The position numbers were made by a program, and so were the translations under genes. A model generated the notes under the pieces. It had not been told where the DNA came from. It saw nothing but the letters and a program-made list of their open reading frames with translations, and searched no databases. From the NCBI RefSeq assembly GCF_023156535.1, contig NZ_JALNMH010000019.1, forward strand, positions 1-45,675: 45,675 bases of DNA. Direction: 5' to 3'. Positions 1 to 11,980 of this stretch are shown here, in pieces (the stretch's first letter is position 1; each line of letters opens with the position of its first letter). The DNA is from Pseudomarimonas salicorniae. Lineage in GTDB: Bacteria > Pseudomonadota > Gammaproteobacteria > Xanthomonadales > Xanthomonadaceae.

Positions 1-102
1 GTGGCGGTCATGAGAAAGCTGCTCACCGCTGCCTGGACCCTCGTCAAAAGCCCAGAAAAGTACGACGGGAGCAGGCTGTTCCCGAGCCAAGAAATCGCTT
101 GA
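1..102 (+). pseudogene. 3' end of a probable IS110-family transposase (cut by window edge)
   Basis: An open frame runs in from the left edge and stops with TGA at 100-102. The visible 33 residues begin VAVMRKLLTAAW and end FPSQEIA. The Met-Arg-Lys-Leu-Leu stretch followed by a short charged tail resembles the C-terminal helix of IS110/IS116/IS902 transposases, which cut and join DNA at specific targets. This is a resemblance of a short tail only, so the family is tentative. A TCTACA at 117-122 could mark the element's right end, because TGTAGA occurs at the abrupt junction near the right edge of the window. Nothing upstream is visible, so I cannot say whether the gene is intact outside the window. 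Confidence 0.45.
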
Positions 103-171
103 CAGGGAACAGAGTGTCTACAGGGGAGCAGTCGCGGCAGGCTTGCGGGCCGGCCGGCAGCGCCCGGGCAG

Positions 172-177
172 TAGAAT
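172..177 (+). promoter_or_regulatory. candidate -10 box (TAGAAT) of pyrC
   Basis: TAGAAT lies 24 bases before the pyrC start and fits the TANNNT -10 pattern seen before several genes in this window. No good -35 box is seen at the usual distance, so only the -10 is proposed. A CGGAG ribosome site lies between it and the start. Confidence 0.35.
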
Positions 178-201
178 GCAGGCTTCGCTACGGAGCCGCG
201 C

Positions 202-1239
202 ATGACCGACCGCCTGACCCTGACCCGTCCCGATGACTGGCACCTGCACCTGCGCGACGGCGCGGCGCTGGCCGCGGTGCTGCCCGATACCGCGCGGCAG
301 TTCGCGCGTGCCATCGTCATGCCGAATCTGAAGCCGCCGGTCACCACCACCGCGCTGGCCGCCGAATACCGCCAGCGGATCCTCGCCGCGCGGCCGGAGG
401 GCTCGGACTTCGAGCCGCTGATGACGCTCTACCTCACCGACAACACATCGGCCGAGGAGATCGCGCGCGCCGCGGAGTCGGGCTTCGTCCATGCGGTCAA
501 GCTGTATCCGGCCGGGGCCACCACCAACAGCGATGCCGGGGTCACCGACCTCGGCAAATGCCGCGCGGCGCTCGATGCCATGCAGCGCCACGGAATGCCG
601 CTCTGCGTGCACGGCGAGGTCACCGACCGCGACATCGACCTGTTCGATCGCGAGAAGGTGTTCATCGAGGACAAGCTGATCCCGCTGCGTCGCGACTTCC
701 CCGAGCTGCGCGTGGTGTTCGAGCACATCACCACGCAGGACGCCGCCGACTATGTGCGCGAGGCCGAGGGCGAGATCGGCGCCACCATCACCGCGCACCA
801 TCTGCTGTACAACCGCAACGCGATCTTCGTCGGTGGCGTGCGTCCGCACTGGTACTGCCTGCCGGTGCTCAAGCGCGAGCGCCATCGCGAAGCCCTGGTC
901 GCCGCCGCGACCTCGGGCAACCCGCGCTTCTTCCTCGGCACGGACTCCGCCCCGCATGCGAAGCAGGACAAGGAGTCCGACTGCGGCTGCGCTGGCTGCT
1001 ATACGGCCTGGCACGCCATGGAGCTGTACGCCACCGCCTTCGAGCGCGCCGATGCGCTGCACCGGCTGGAGGCCTTCTCCAGCCACTTCGGCGCCGACTT
1101 CTACCGCCTGCCGCGCAACCAGGGCACCGTGACGCTTGAGCGCGCCGAACAGGTCATCCCCGCCAGCCTGCCCTTCGGCGGCCGCGAGCTGGTGCCGCTG
1201 GCGGCGGGGGAGACGCTGGGCTGGCGGTTTACGGGGTAG
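202..1239 (+). CDS. pyrC: dihydroorotase, class II (PyrC type)
   Basis: Catalyses reversible cyclisation of N-carbamoyl-aspartate to dihydroorotate, step three of pyrimidine synthesis, in the cytosol. The 345-residue length is typical of E. coli-type PyrC. The zinc-binding HLHLRDG motif is at residues 14-20. The VKLYPAG segment near residue 98 holds the lysine expected to be carbamylated between the two zincs. VHGEVTD, FEHITT and [12 protein letters not shown] follow in the family order, and GTDSAPH near residue 250 carries the catalytic aspartate. The ATG is preceded by CGGAG. It stands alone: transposase remnant upstream, repeat downstream, then genes on the other strand. Confidence 0.97.
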   Translation: MTDRLTLTRPDDWHLHLRDGAALAAVLPDTARQFARAIVMPNLKPPVTTTALAAEYRQRILAARPEGSDFEPLMTLYLTDNTSAEEIARAAESGFVHAVKLYPAGATTNSDAGVTDLGKCRAALDAMQRHGMPLCVHGEVTDRDIDLFDREKVFIEDKLIPLRRDFPELRVVFEHITTQDAADYVREAEGEIGATITAHHLLYNRNAIFVGGVRPHWYCLPVLKRERHREALVAAATSGNPRFFLGTDSAPHAKQDKESDCGCAGCYTAWHAMELYATAFERADALHRLEAFSSHFGADFYRLPRNQGTVTLERAEQVIPASLPFGGRELVPLAAGETLGWRFTG

Positions 1240-1270
1240 CCGACCGGGCGCGTGATCGGGTGGCAAATAG

Positions 1271-1550
1271 GGGCGCAGAGCGGACGTTCGCCACCGCCCC
1301 GGATCGGGCGGGCTCTTCGTAGGAGCGGACATGGCCGCGACCGCGGAGATTCGCTCCGGCCGCGGTCTGTGGTGAATACGCCGCGCCGCGGTCGCGCCCA
1401 TGTGCGCTCCCACAGTCGGGCTTCGTTGGGCGTCAGCGAAGCCCCATAGGGTGCGTCTTGGACGCACCGATACGGGCGTTCCGACGGTATGCCCGGTGCG
1501 GCCAGCCGCACCCTATGAATGTCTTATTTACGAATGTCTGCTTTGCGCCC
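1271..1550 (+). repeat. composite intergenic repeat R1, copy a
   Basis: Fills the gap after pyrC. It opens with GGGCGCAGAG and closes with CTTTGCGCCC, an imperfect terminal inverted repeat. Inside are a GTAGGAGCGGACATGGCCGC segment, its inverted partner ending in GTGCGCTCCCAC, a TCGGGCTTCGTTGGGCGTC segment and a CATAGGGTG...CACCCTATG palindrome. Closely related copies lie at 39777-40038 (same orientation), 31647-31910 (reversed) and, degenerate or truncated, at 17043-17260 and 45453-45572. No gene is supported inside it. Confidence 0.85.
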
Positions 1551-1590
1551 GAAGCGGCCCCCGGGATTGAATGCGCCTGGAGGGCGCGGC

Positions 1591-2757
1591 TCAGGTGCCG
1601 GCCTGGCGGGGCGCCGTGGCGCCGGATGGGCTGCCCCGGGCCCAGCGCAGGCAGGGCCGTTCGAGCAGGCGCCAGCTGGTCCAGGACAGGGCCAGGGTGA
1701 TGCCAAGGCAGGCCAGGGCCAGCGCCGGCTTCGACAGCACGGGCAGGCGCAGCAGGAGCAGGATCACGCCGGCATGCCACAGGTAGATGCCGTAGCTGAG
1801 ATTGCCGGCGCCGCGTATCAGGGCTGCCAGCCGGCGCGGGGGAGCGGGGAGACGCAGGGCCAGCCAGATGCTTATCGAGGTGGCGACACAGACCGCTGCA
1901 TAGGCGCCCAGCAGGCCGGCCAGCCGGGTCCAGTAGCCGGCCTGCAGGTGGAGCAGGGCGGCGCCCGCGGCGCCCCAGGCGAGCAGGGCCAGCAGGGCGA
2001 TCCATGCAGAATTGCTCGCCCGATCGCTGCCCGGGCGCCTGTGCTCGAGCAGGCGGGCCGCCGCGGCGCCGCCGGCGAAGCTCAACATCACGCCGGGCAG
2101 CTGGGTAGCCAGAAAGAAACCATGGCCGGCGCCCTGCGCCTCGTCCATGGGCGCGACAGCGTTGAAGACGACCAGCCGCCATGCGACCGATACCAGCGCG
2201 GCCGAGATCAGCAGCCAGGCCGGTGACACCCGAAGTGCCCAGGGTGCGATCAGCAGGAGCAGGGCGTAGAACTGCATTTCCACGCCAAGGCTCCAGCTGG
2301 GGCCGTTCAGGGCGCCGTGCAGGGAGGGAAACAGGTTGTGCAGGAACAGTGCGTGGCTGGCGAGGTTCCACAGCGCGTCATCCTGCTGCAGGCGGAACGG
2401 TTCGACGACGAGCAGGAAGAGCACGCAGCTGGCGAGATAGAGCGGGACGATGCGCGCCAGGCGGCGGCGCGTGAAGGTCATCCTCCAGCCGTCCGCCGGG
2501 CTGTCGATCAGGCGTCGGGTGGAGATCACCATCACCGCGCCGCTGAGGGCGAAGAACAGATCGACGCCGAGGAAGCCGAAGTTCAGCCAGCCCCCGATTG
2601 AGGAGACCGGCACTTCCAGGCCGCCCATGACGATCAGGTGGTAGCCAAGCACGGACAGCGCGGCGAAGGCGCGCAGCGCGTCGAGCCAGAGGTAGTGCCC
2701 CGAGTCGCCGGGCGGGCGCGTGCCGCGCCCGCCTTGCCCTGCCTCAGCCTCGCTCAA
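1591..2757 (-). CDS. acyltransferase 3 family membrane protein
   Basis: A 388-residue polytopic membrane protein of the acyltransferase-3 (OafA/YrhL-like) family, which moves acetyl or other acyl groups onto surface sugars. The N-terminal signature is WLDALRAFAALSVLGYH (residues 24-40), followed by FLGVDLFFALSG, the FTRRRLARIVPLY basic/aromatic motif and PSWSLGVEMQFY. About ten hydrophobic segments follow. The substrate cannot be told: no glycosyltransferase or O-antigen genes are adjacent. The start overlaps the end of the DUF2333 gene by 14 bases, suggesting cotranscription. A slightly later start is possible because the first 20 residues are low-complexity Gly/Glu/Arg. Confidence 0.85.
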   Translation of the reverse strand: MSEAEAGQGGRGTRPPGDSGHYLWLDALRAFAALSVLGYHLIVMGGLEVPVSSIGGWLNFGFLGVDLFFALSGAVMVISTRRLIDSPADGWRMTFTRRRLARIVPLYLASCVLFLLVVEPFRLQQDDALWNLASHALFLHNLFPSLHGALNGPSWSLGVEMQFYALLLLIAPWALRVSPAWLLISAALVSVAWRLVVFNAVAPMDEAQGAGHGFFLATQLPGVMLSFAGGAAAARLLEHRRPGSDRASNSAWIALLALLAWGAAGAALLHLQAGYWTRLAGLLGAYAAVCVATSISIWLALRLPAPPRRLAALIRGAGNLSYGIYLWHAGVILLLLRLPVLSKPALALACLGITLALSWTSWRLLERPCLRWARGSPSGATAPRQAGT

Positions 2758-3766
2758 GCAGCTTGCGCAGGTCGATCACTGCGGCGTTGGCCCGCGAGAT
2801 GTAGTTGGCCATCACCAGCGAGTGGTTGGCGAAGAAGCCGTAGGGCGAGCCGTTGAGCACGATCGGGCTGAACAGCGGCGTCTGCGACTCTTCCAGCTCG
2901 CGGATGATCTGGCGCAGGGAGACCAGGGCGTTCTTATCGCGCAAAACGGGCTCGAAGTCGTGTTCGACGGCGCGCAGGAAATGCAGCAGCGCCCAGGTCG
3001 AGCCGCGGGCCTCGTAGAAGACATCGTCGACCTTGAGCCAGGGCGTGCGCACGGTCTGCACGTCCGGGGCAGGGGTCGACTGCCGGGCGTCCTTGTCGCC
3101 GCCGAGGTCGGTATCGACGCGGATCTGGCCGACGCTGGCCGAAAGCCGCTGCGAGAGCGAGCCGAGGCGCTTTTCGACCACCGCCAGCCAGTCGGCGAGG
3201 TTGTCGGCGCGGGCGTAGAACTGCGCGTTGAACTCGTCGTCATCGGTGAGCCGGGTGAGGTAGGCGTCGACATGGCCAATGGCCTTGCGGTACTGGTTCT
3301 CCGAAGCCGGCAGCAGCCAGCGGTCCGACGGCGTTGAAAACAGCGGGTCGGCCTCCAGCAGGTCCGGATCCTCGGTGCTCTGCGTCTGCGAGCGGGAGAA
3401 CTCGTTGCGGAACGCCTTGGCGAGGTCACGCACCTGGACCAGGGCACCAAACTCCCAGTTGGGCACGTTGTCCATCCATACGCCCGGCGGGGCGTAGTCG
3501 TTGGACAGATAGCCGCCGCGCTTGTCGAGCAGGGTCTCGGAGACGCGGATCAGGGTGGACGTGGTCACGCTGCCGACCACCACCGGCTGGCCCTCGGCCG
3601 AGGCGCGCTTCTGAGCCGACTTGACCACGTCGAACGGGCGCGGCTCGTAGTCCCACCACCACCAGAGCACGCAGGCGACCAGCAGCCAGATCGCCACCAC
3701 GGCGGTGACGATACGGATCCAGAGGTGGCGTTTTTCCTTCGGGGTCATGCGGGTCTTCAGGGACAT
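2744..3766 (-). CDS. DUF2333 family membrane-anchored protein
   Basis: A 340-residue protein with one N-terminal transmembrane segment (residues about 18-36, ending VLWWWWDYEP) and a large, probably periplasmic, mostly helical domain. The RPFDVV, LIRVSETLLDKRGGYLSND, NWEFGALVQVRDLAKAFRNEFSRSQ and GSPYGFFANHSLVMANYISRANAA stretches match the DUF2333 family, whose function is not known to me. The start at 3766 is chosen because GAGGAG lies five bases before that ATG; a longer reading would begin 14 codons earlier without such a site. The overlap with the acyltransferase gene suggests a two-gene operon, perhaps for envelope work. Confidence 0.8.
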   Translation of the reverse strand: MSLKTRMTPKEKRHLWIRIVTAVVAIWLLVACVLWWWWDYEPRPFDVVKSAQKRASAEGQPVVVGSVTTSTLIRVSETLLDKRGGYLSNDYAPPGVWMDNVPNWEFGALVQVRDLAKAFRNEFSRSQTQSTEDPDLLEADPLFSTPSDRWLLPASENQYRKAIGHVDAYLTRLTDDDEFNAQFYARADNLADWLAVVEKRLGSLSQRLSASVGQIRVDTDLGGDKDARQSTPAPDVQTVRTPWLKVDDVFYEARGSTWALLHFLRAVEHDFEPVLRDKNALVSLRQIIRELEESQTPLFSPIVLNGSPYGFFANHSLVMANYISRANAAVIDLRKLLERG

Positions 3767-3904
3767 GGCGACTCCTCGATTCGACTCGGGGCGGACGACT
3801 GACGCCATCGGCCAGAGCTCACATTATCAGCTAAGCCGTCGACGGCCGGTGGCGGCTGATCGTGACAGGGGGCTGGGGTGGAGCGGTGGGTAAGGGCATA
3901 TTGA

Positions 3905-4035
3905 GGGCGCGAAGTGCGTCTTTGCCTCGGTCCCGCTGTAGGAGCCAGCTTGCTGGCGATTGGCGCCCCGGACGGGACGGTCGCCAGCAAGCTGGCTCCT
4001 ACATTCGGGTTTTGCGGAAGGTCTTCTTCGCGCCC
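3905..4035 (+). repeat. 131-bp REP-pair element, copy A
   Basis: Bounded by GGGCGCGAAG (3905-3914) and an ending CTTCGCGCCC (4026-4035). Inside, two 22-base REP arms face each other at 3938-3959 (starts GTAGGAGCCAGCTTGC) and 3981-4002 (its reverse complement). It resembles REP/BIME pairs of pseudomonads and xanthomonads. Copies of exactly the same length are at 17313-17443 and, reversed, at 28569-28699. It fills the gap between the thiC stop and the DUF2333 start. Confidence 0.92.
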
Positions 4036-4068
4036 GAACCTGCCGGCGCCTGCCCTTGTCCGGCCGGG

Positions 4069-6087
<2,019 letters not shown>

Positions 6088-6143
6088 TCAGTGCCGCCAT
6101 TCAAGCACGAAGCAGGGCGCGCTGCGAGCGAGGGGAGTTGGAC

Positions 6144-6196
6144 GGGGAGCCGGGAGTGGGGAATGGGGAGTGGGGATCGGGGGGCGGGGAGCGGGG
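6144..6196 (+). repeat. G-run tract (possible G-quadruplex)
   Basis: At least seven runs of three or more G separated by one to six bases lie between the thiC promoter region and the next repeat. The tract is part of intergenic repeat sequence; no ORF is supported. It lies upstream of thiC on that gene's template, so an effect on its promoter is conceivable but unproven. Confidence 0.5.
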
Positions 6197-6221
6197 TGGC
6201 GCGGTGGCTTGCCGCTCGCGG

Positions 6222-6655
6222 TTCGATACCTCACCGCGAACGGGGGGCGGGGAGTCTCGAGGCGTGTGGGCGCGTTTGAGCGCCAGTGGGGGCGGGAACA
6301 ACGTTCGGGCGCGCGCTGTCGGCTCTTGCCCCACCCCTTGCGCCGCCGAAGGCGGGGTAGGGGGAGGTTGGGAGGGGGTTCGTCCGGCCTCGCGTCGAGG
6401 TCGCAGTCGGCCCATCTGCGAACGAGGCGCCCGGACCCGCACAGCAAGCTGCGCTCAACGGAAAGGCCCCATCCGTTCGGGCTGAGGTATCGAAGTCCGG
6501 ACGGCGAGGCGGGTTGCCGCTCGCGGTTCGATACCTCACCGCGAACGGGGTGGCGGGCAAGTTTGCGGGAAGGCTGCATCCGTTCGGGCTGAGGTATCGA
6601 AGCCCGGACGGCGCGGCGGATTGCCGTTCGCGGTTCGAACCCTTGCCTCGAACGG
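6222..6655. repeat. cluster of inverted 22-bp repeats (GGGCTGAGGTATCGAA type)
   Basis: Five related 22-mers occur in alternating orientation. Forward copies are at 6473-6494 and 6580-6601. Reversed copies are at 6222-6243 and 6527-6548, and a degenerate reversed copy is at 6634-6655. Neighbouring forward and reversed copies can pair into hairpins. Together with the G-tract and the palindrome at 6329-6378 they fill the 650-base gap between the thiC leader and rarD; I see no gene there. Confidence 0.8.
6329..6378. repeat. G/C-rich palindromic repeat R6, copy 1
   Basis: CCCCACCCCTTGCGCCGC... ending GGGGGAGGTTGGGAGGGGG. The same palindrome occurs at 25491-25538 and, inverted, at 33283-33330. Each copy has a C-rich arm, a short central palindrome and a G-rich arm. 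Confidence 0.75.
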
Positions 6656-6761
6656 GATAGTGGACCCGGGCGTCGTAGTCCGTGATCGGCGCGTCTATCA
6701 GCCTCGCCTGCTGCGATGCACAATGGCCGGGCCGGCAGCGCCGTGCTGCCGAGGACCCAGC

Positions 6762-7664
6762 ATGACCGACACCTCGCCCGATCGCCGCGGCCTGCTGGCG
6801 GCCCTGTCCGCCTACGCGCTGTGGGGCGTGTTTCCGCTTTACTGGGCGCTGCTGGCCAGCGTGCCCTCGCTGCAGATCATTGCCCACCGGGTGGTCTGGT
6901 GCGTGGTCTTCGTGCTGGTCTATCTCGCCGTGCGCGGCATGCTGCCCGCGCTGCGCGAGGCCTTCGGCAATCCGCGGCTGCTGCGCCTGCTGCTGCTCAG
7001 CGCGGGGCTGATCGGGCTGAACTGGGCGGTCTACATCTGGGCGGTGACCCATGGCGAGGTGGTCGAGGCGAGCCTGGGCTACTTCATCAATCCGCTGGTC
7101 AGCGTCGTTCTGGCCGTGCTGGTGGTCGGCGAGCGGCTGCGGCGGGTGCAGTGGGCGGCGGTCGGGCTTGCCGCGCTGGGCGTGCTCTGGCTGAGCACGC
7201 GCCACGAGGGCGTGCCCTGGATCGCCCTCGTGCTGGCCGTGACCTTCGGCTTCTATGGCCTGGTCCGCCGCTACGCGGTCATCGACGCCATTCCCGGACT
7301 GGCGGTGGAGAACCTCGTCCTGCTGCCGCTGGCGCTGGGCTGGCTGGTCTGGTCCGAGCTGGCCGGCAGCGCGGCCTTCCTGCACCAGCCGGGCTGGAAG
7401 GACCTGCTGCTGGTGTTCGGCGGCGCGCTGACCGCCCTGCCCCTGATCGGCTTCGCCTACGGCGCCCGACGCATCCCGCTGTCGCTGATCGGCCTGCTGC
7501 AGTACCTCGCACCCACCCTGCAGCTGATCTGCGGGGTCCTGCTGCTGGGTGAGCCCTTCGTCGCCGAGCAGGCGATGGGCTTCGGCATGATCTGGGCCGC
7601 CCTCGCCATCTACGCGGCCGACGGCTGGCGCCGCGCGCGGCGACGGGTCCCGGCGGCGGCCTGA
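6762..7664 (+). CDS. rarD: RarD-type EamA family permease
   Basis: A 300-residue inner-membrane protein with about ten hydrophobic segments in two EamA halves. The N-terminus (RGLLAALSAYALWGVFPLYWALL) and the AHRVVWC, GLNWAVYIWAV, GYFINPLVSVVLAVLVVGERLR and QYLAPTLQLICGVLLLGEPF stretches are diagnostic of RarD, a drug/metabolite-transporter superfamily member annotated as chloramphenicol-sensitivity protein; the true substrate is not settled. The ATG at 6762 gives the usual family length and lies downstream of a GCACAATGG promoter-like stretch. An open frame extends upstream into repeat sequence and is rejected. It precedes zwf by 78 bases but probably has its own promoter. Confidence 0.93.
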   Translation: MTDTSPDRRGLLAALSAYALWGVFPLYWALLASVPSLQIIAHRVVWCVVFVLVYLAVRGMLPALREAFGNPRLLRLLLLSAGLIGLNWAVYIWAVTHGEVVEASLGYFINPLVSVVLAVLVVGERLRRVQWAAVGLAALGVLWLSTRHEGVPWIALVLAVTFGFYGLVRRYAVIDAIPGLAVENLVLLPLALGWLVWSELAGSAAFLHQPGWKDLLLVFGGALTALPLIGFAYGARRIPLSLIGLLQYLAPTLQLICGVLLLGEPFVAEQAMGFGMIWAALAIYAADGWRRARRRVPAAA

Positions 7665-7742
7665 GCGGCCTGTGCAATCGTATGCGTGGCAGAACGCAGC
7701 GGCCGAGCGGTTAGATTGGGGTCTTCCCGAAGGAGCGCGTGG

Positions 7743-9206
7743 ATGAGTTCGCAACCTGCTTCCCTGCTGGTGATCTTCGGCGCCACCGGCGATCTGGCGC
7801 AGCGCATGCTGCTGCCCTCGGTCTACGGCCTGCACCGTGATGGCCAGCTGCCGCCCTATTTCCGGCTGCTCGGGACGGCGCGCTCCGAACTGGACAGCGC
7901 AGGCTTCCGCGACATGGTGGCGGCGACCATCGAGCAGCGCGTGCCCGAGGCCGACCGCGACGAGGCCTCGCTGCGCGCCCTGCTCGAGCGCATCGAGTAC
8001 CAGCCGGCGGCACTCGGCGATGAGGACTCGTTCGCCCAGCTCACCGAACGGGTCAGGTCGATGCGCGACGGCGACGTGGTCTTCCACCTGTCGACCGCGC
8101 CGCGCTTCTACGGCCAGATCTGCGCCGACCTCGCCCGCCACGGCCTCGCTGACCCGGGCACGAGGGTCCTGCTGGAAAAGCCGATCGGCCACGACCTCGC
8201 CACCGCCATCGAGATCAACGACGGCGTCGCGCAGAGCTTCGACGAGGATCGCATCTACCGCGTCGACCACTACCTCGGCAAGGAGGGCGTGCAGAACCTG
8301 ATCGCCCTGCGCTTCGGCAATGCGCTGTTCGAGCCGCTGTGGAACGCCCGGCACATCGAGCAGGTGCAGATCACCGTCGCCGAAACGGTGGGTGTGGAGG
8401 GCCGCGGCGACTACTACGACGACTCCGGCGCCATGCGAGACATGCTGCAGAACCACCTGCTGCAGCTGCTTTGCCTGACCGCCATGGAGCCGCCCTCGCA
8501 GTTCGACCCCAGCGCCGTGCGCAACGAGAAGAAGAAAGTGCTGCGCTCGCTGCGCCCGATCGGACGCGCCGACGTCGCCGGGCACAGCGTGGCCGGCCAG
8601 TACACGGCCGGCGCGGTAGACGGCAAGGCGGTCCCGGGCTATGTGGACGAGCTGGGCCGGCCGAGCCGCACCGAGACCTTCGTCGCCCTGCGCGCGCACA
8701 TTGACAACTGGCGCTGGTCGGGCGTGCCGTTCTACCTGCGCACCGGCAAGCGCATGCCGCGGCGCTGCACCGAGATCTACCTGCAGTTCCGCGCGGTGCC
8801 GCACTCGATCTTCGCCCAGGCCGGGGCCAACGTTGATCCCAATGCCCTGGTCATCCGCCTGCAGCCGGAGGAGCACATCGAGCTGAGCCTGATGAGCAAG
8901 ACGCCCGGCCTCGACCGGAACGGGCTGCGCCTGTCGCAGGTCTCGCTCGACCTCGACCTGCACGAGGAGTTTGCCCACCACCGCCGTCGGCTGGCCTACG
9001 AGCGTCTCTACCTCGACGCCATCGAAGGCAACGGCACCCTGTTCGTGCGCCGCGACGAGGTCGAATGTGCCTGGGCCTGGGTCGACGAGATCTTCGATGG
9101 CTGGCGCCATGCCGGCACCGTGCCGAAGCACTATCCGGCCGGCACCTGGGGGCCGAGCGCGGCGGTCTCGTTGACCGAGCGCCACGGTCACAGCTGGCGG
9201 GAGTAG
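7743..9206 (+). CDS. zwf: glucose-6-phosphate 1-dehydrogenase
   Basis: Oxidises glucose-6-phosphate to 6-phosphogluconolactone with NADP(H), the entry to the Entner-Doudoroff and pentose-phosphate routes. It has 487 residues, normal for Zwf. The nucleotide-binding GATGDLAQR motif is at residues 13-21 and the substrate-binding/catalytic RVDHYLGKE near residues 173-181. FEPLWNARHIEQVQIT and PFYLRTGKRMP follow. The ATG at 7743 is chosen because AAGGAG lies seven bases upstream; a longer frame starts 19 codons earlier with no such site. It is first gene of a tight zwf-pgl-edd cluster (4-base gap, then a one-base overlap). Confidence 0.98.
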   Translation: MSSQPASLLVIFGATGDLAQRMLLPSVYGLHRDGQLPPYFRLLGTARSELDSAGFRDMVAATIEQRVPEADRDEASLRALLERIEYQPAALGDEDSFAQLTERVRSMRDGDVVFHLSTAPRFYGQICADLARHGLADPGTRVLLEKPIGHDLATAIEINDGVAQSFDEDRIYRVDHYLGKEGVQNLIALRFGNALFEPLWNARHIEQVQITVAETVGVEGRGDYYDDSGAMRDMLQNHLLQLLCLTAMEPPSQFDPSAVRNEKKKVLRSLRPIGRADVAGHSVAGQYTAGAVDGKAVPGYVDELGRPSRTETFVALRAHIDNWRWSGVPFYLRTGKRMPRRCTEIYLQFRAVPHSIFAQAGANVDPNALVIRLQPEEHIELSLMSKTPGLDRNGLRLSQVSLDLDLHEEFAHHRRRLAYERLYLDAIEGNGTLFVRRDEVECAWAWVDEIFDGWRHAGTVPKHYPAGTWGPSAAVSLTERHGHSWRE

Positions 9207-9210
9207 GGCG

Positions 9211-9932
9211 ATGGAGTCGAGAGGAAGGGTGCGCGGCGTGCTGGTCGAATGCCCGGACGCCGGTGCCTTTGCAGCGGCCCTGGCCAGCCGGCTCGGCGAA
9301 CTGATCGACCGGGCGCTGACCGAGCGCGGCCGGGCGGTGCTGGCACTGGCCGGCGGGCGCACCCCGTTCGCCGCCTATCGGCTGCTCGCCGCGCAGGCGC
9401 GCGACTGGTCGCGCGTCTCGCTGCTGGCGACCGACGAGCGCTGGGTCGACGCCGACCACGCGCACCGCAACGAGGCGGAGATGCGGCGCGCCTTTGAGGC
9501 CGCCTCCGGTGTACATTTCGTTCCGTTGGTGCCGGCGAAGGCCGATGGAGCGCCGAACGCGGAGTTCGCCGAGGCCCGGCTGGTCGATCTGGACGCGCCC
9601 TTCGATGCCGTGGTCCTTGGCATGGGCGGCGATGCGCATACCGCCTCCTTGTTCCCGGGGAGTCCGGGCCTTGATTCCGCCATCGATCCGTCCAGCGCGG
9701 GCAGCGCCTTCGTCGTCACGCCGCAGCCGCTGCCGCCCGAGGCCCCGCATGCCCGGATCACCCTCGGTCTTGCACGGCTCAAGCGCAGCCATGCGCGTAT
9801 CCTTGGCATCACCGGCGACGGCAAGCGCAAGGTCTGGCAATCGGTGCTCGACGCCGAGCCCTCCGCCGATCGGCCGATCGGCCTGTTCCTGCACGACGCC
9901 GCCGCGCCGGTGGCCGTGTACTGGAGTCCGTG

Positions 9933-9933
<1 letters not shown>
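9211..9933 (+). CDS. pgl: 6-phosphogluconolactonase (DevB type)
   Basis: Hydrolyses 6-phosphogluconolactone made by Zwf to 6-phosphogluconate. At 240 residues it is the normal size for DevB/SOL-type lactonases. [58 protein letters not shown] and [26 protein letters not shown] match the family in order; the TDERWV and [13 protein letters not shown] motifs are the clearest. It starts four bases after the zwf stop and its TGA overlaps the edd ATG (TGATG), so translation is probably coupled on both sides. Confidence 0.96.
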
Positions 9934-11753
<1,820 letters not shown>

Positions 11754-11800
11754 GCGGCGCAGGCCGATGGCAATCCGCTTCTGCGCGGCTACCGCTTGTT

Positions 11801-11822
11801 GTAGGAGCCAGCTTGCTGGCGA
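11801..11822 (+). repeat. REP arm (GTAGGAGCCAGC type), left half of a split pair
   Basis: Matches the left arm of the 131-bp element. Its inverted partner is not close by but 800 bases away at 12626-12647, with other repeats in between. Confidence 0.85.
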
Positions 11823-11845
11823 TGGCCGGGCCAGGCGGCTCTTCT

Positions 11846-11867
11846 GTGGGAGTGGGCTTGCCCGCGA
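11846..11867 (+). repeat. REP arm, GTGGGAGTGGGCTTGCCCGC type
   Basis: A single palindromic REP unit of a second subtype (GGGCTTGCCC core), common in the same bacterial groups. No inverted partner is seen nearby. Confidence 0.7.
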
Positions 11868-11980
11868 CCGCTCGGCTGAGTCCTGCCGCGGTGGCGCCTC
11901 GATCCGGGTTTTGAGCCAGCATCGCGGCCAGAGCGAAATCAATATCAAGAGCGTTCCGGACTGCCCTGCGGGCCGCCCGA

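Noticed and set aside
118-1467. A 449-residue minus-strand open frame opposite pyrC
   Set aside because: Shadow of pyrC extended through the R1 repeat; Arg/Gly-rich, without recognisable motifs.
6231-9362. A 1043-residue open frame on the minus strand across rarD and zwf
   Set aside because: It is antisense to two well-identified genes, has low-complexity Arg/Ala/Gly/Gln composition, no ribosome site and no domain. Such frames are common in GC-rich DNA.
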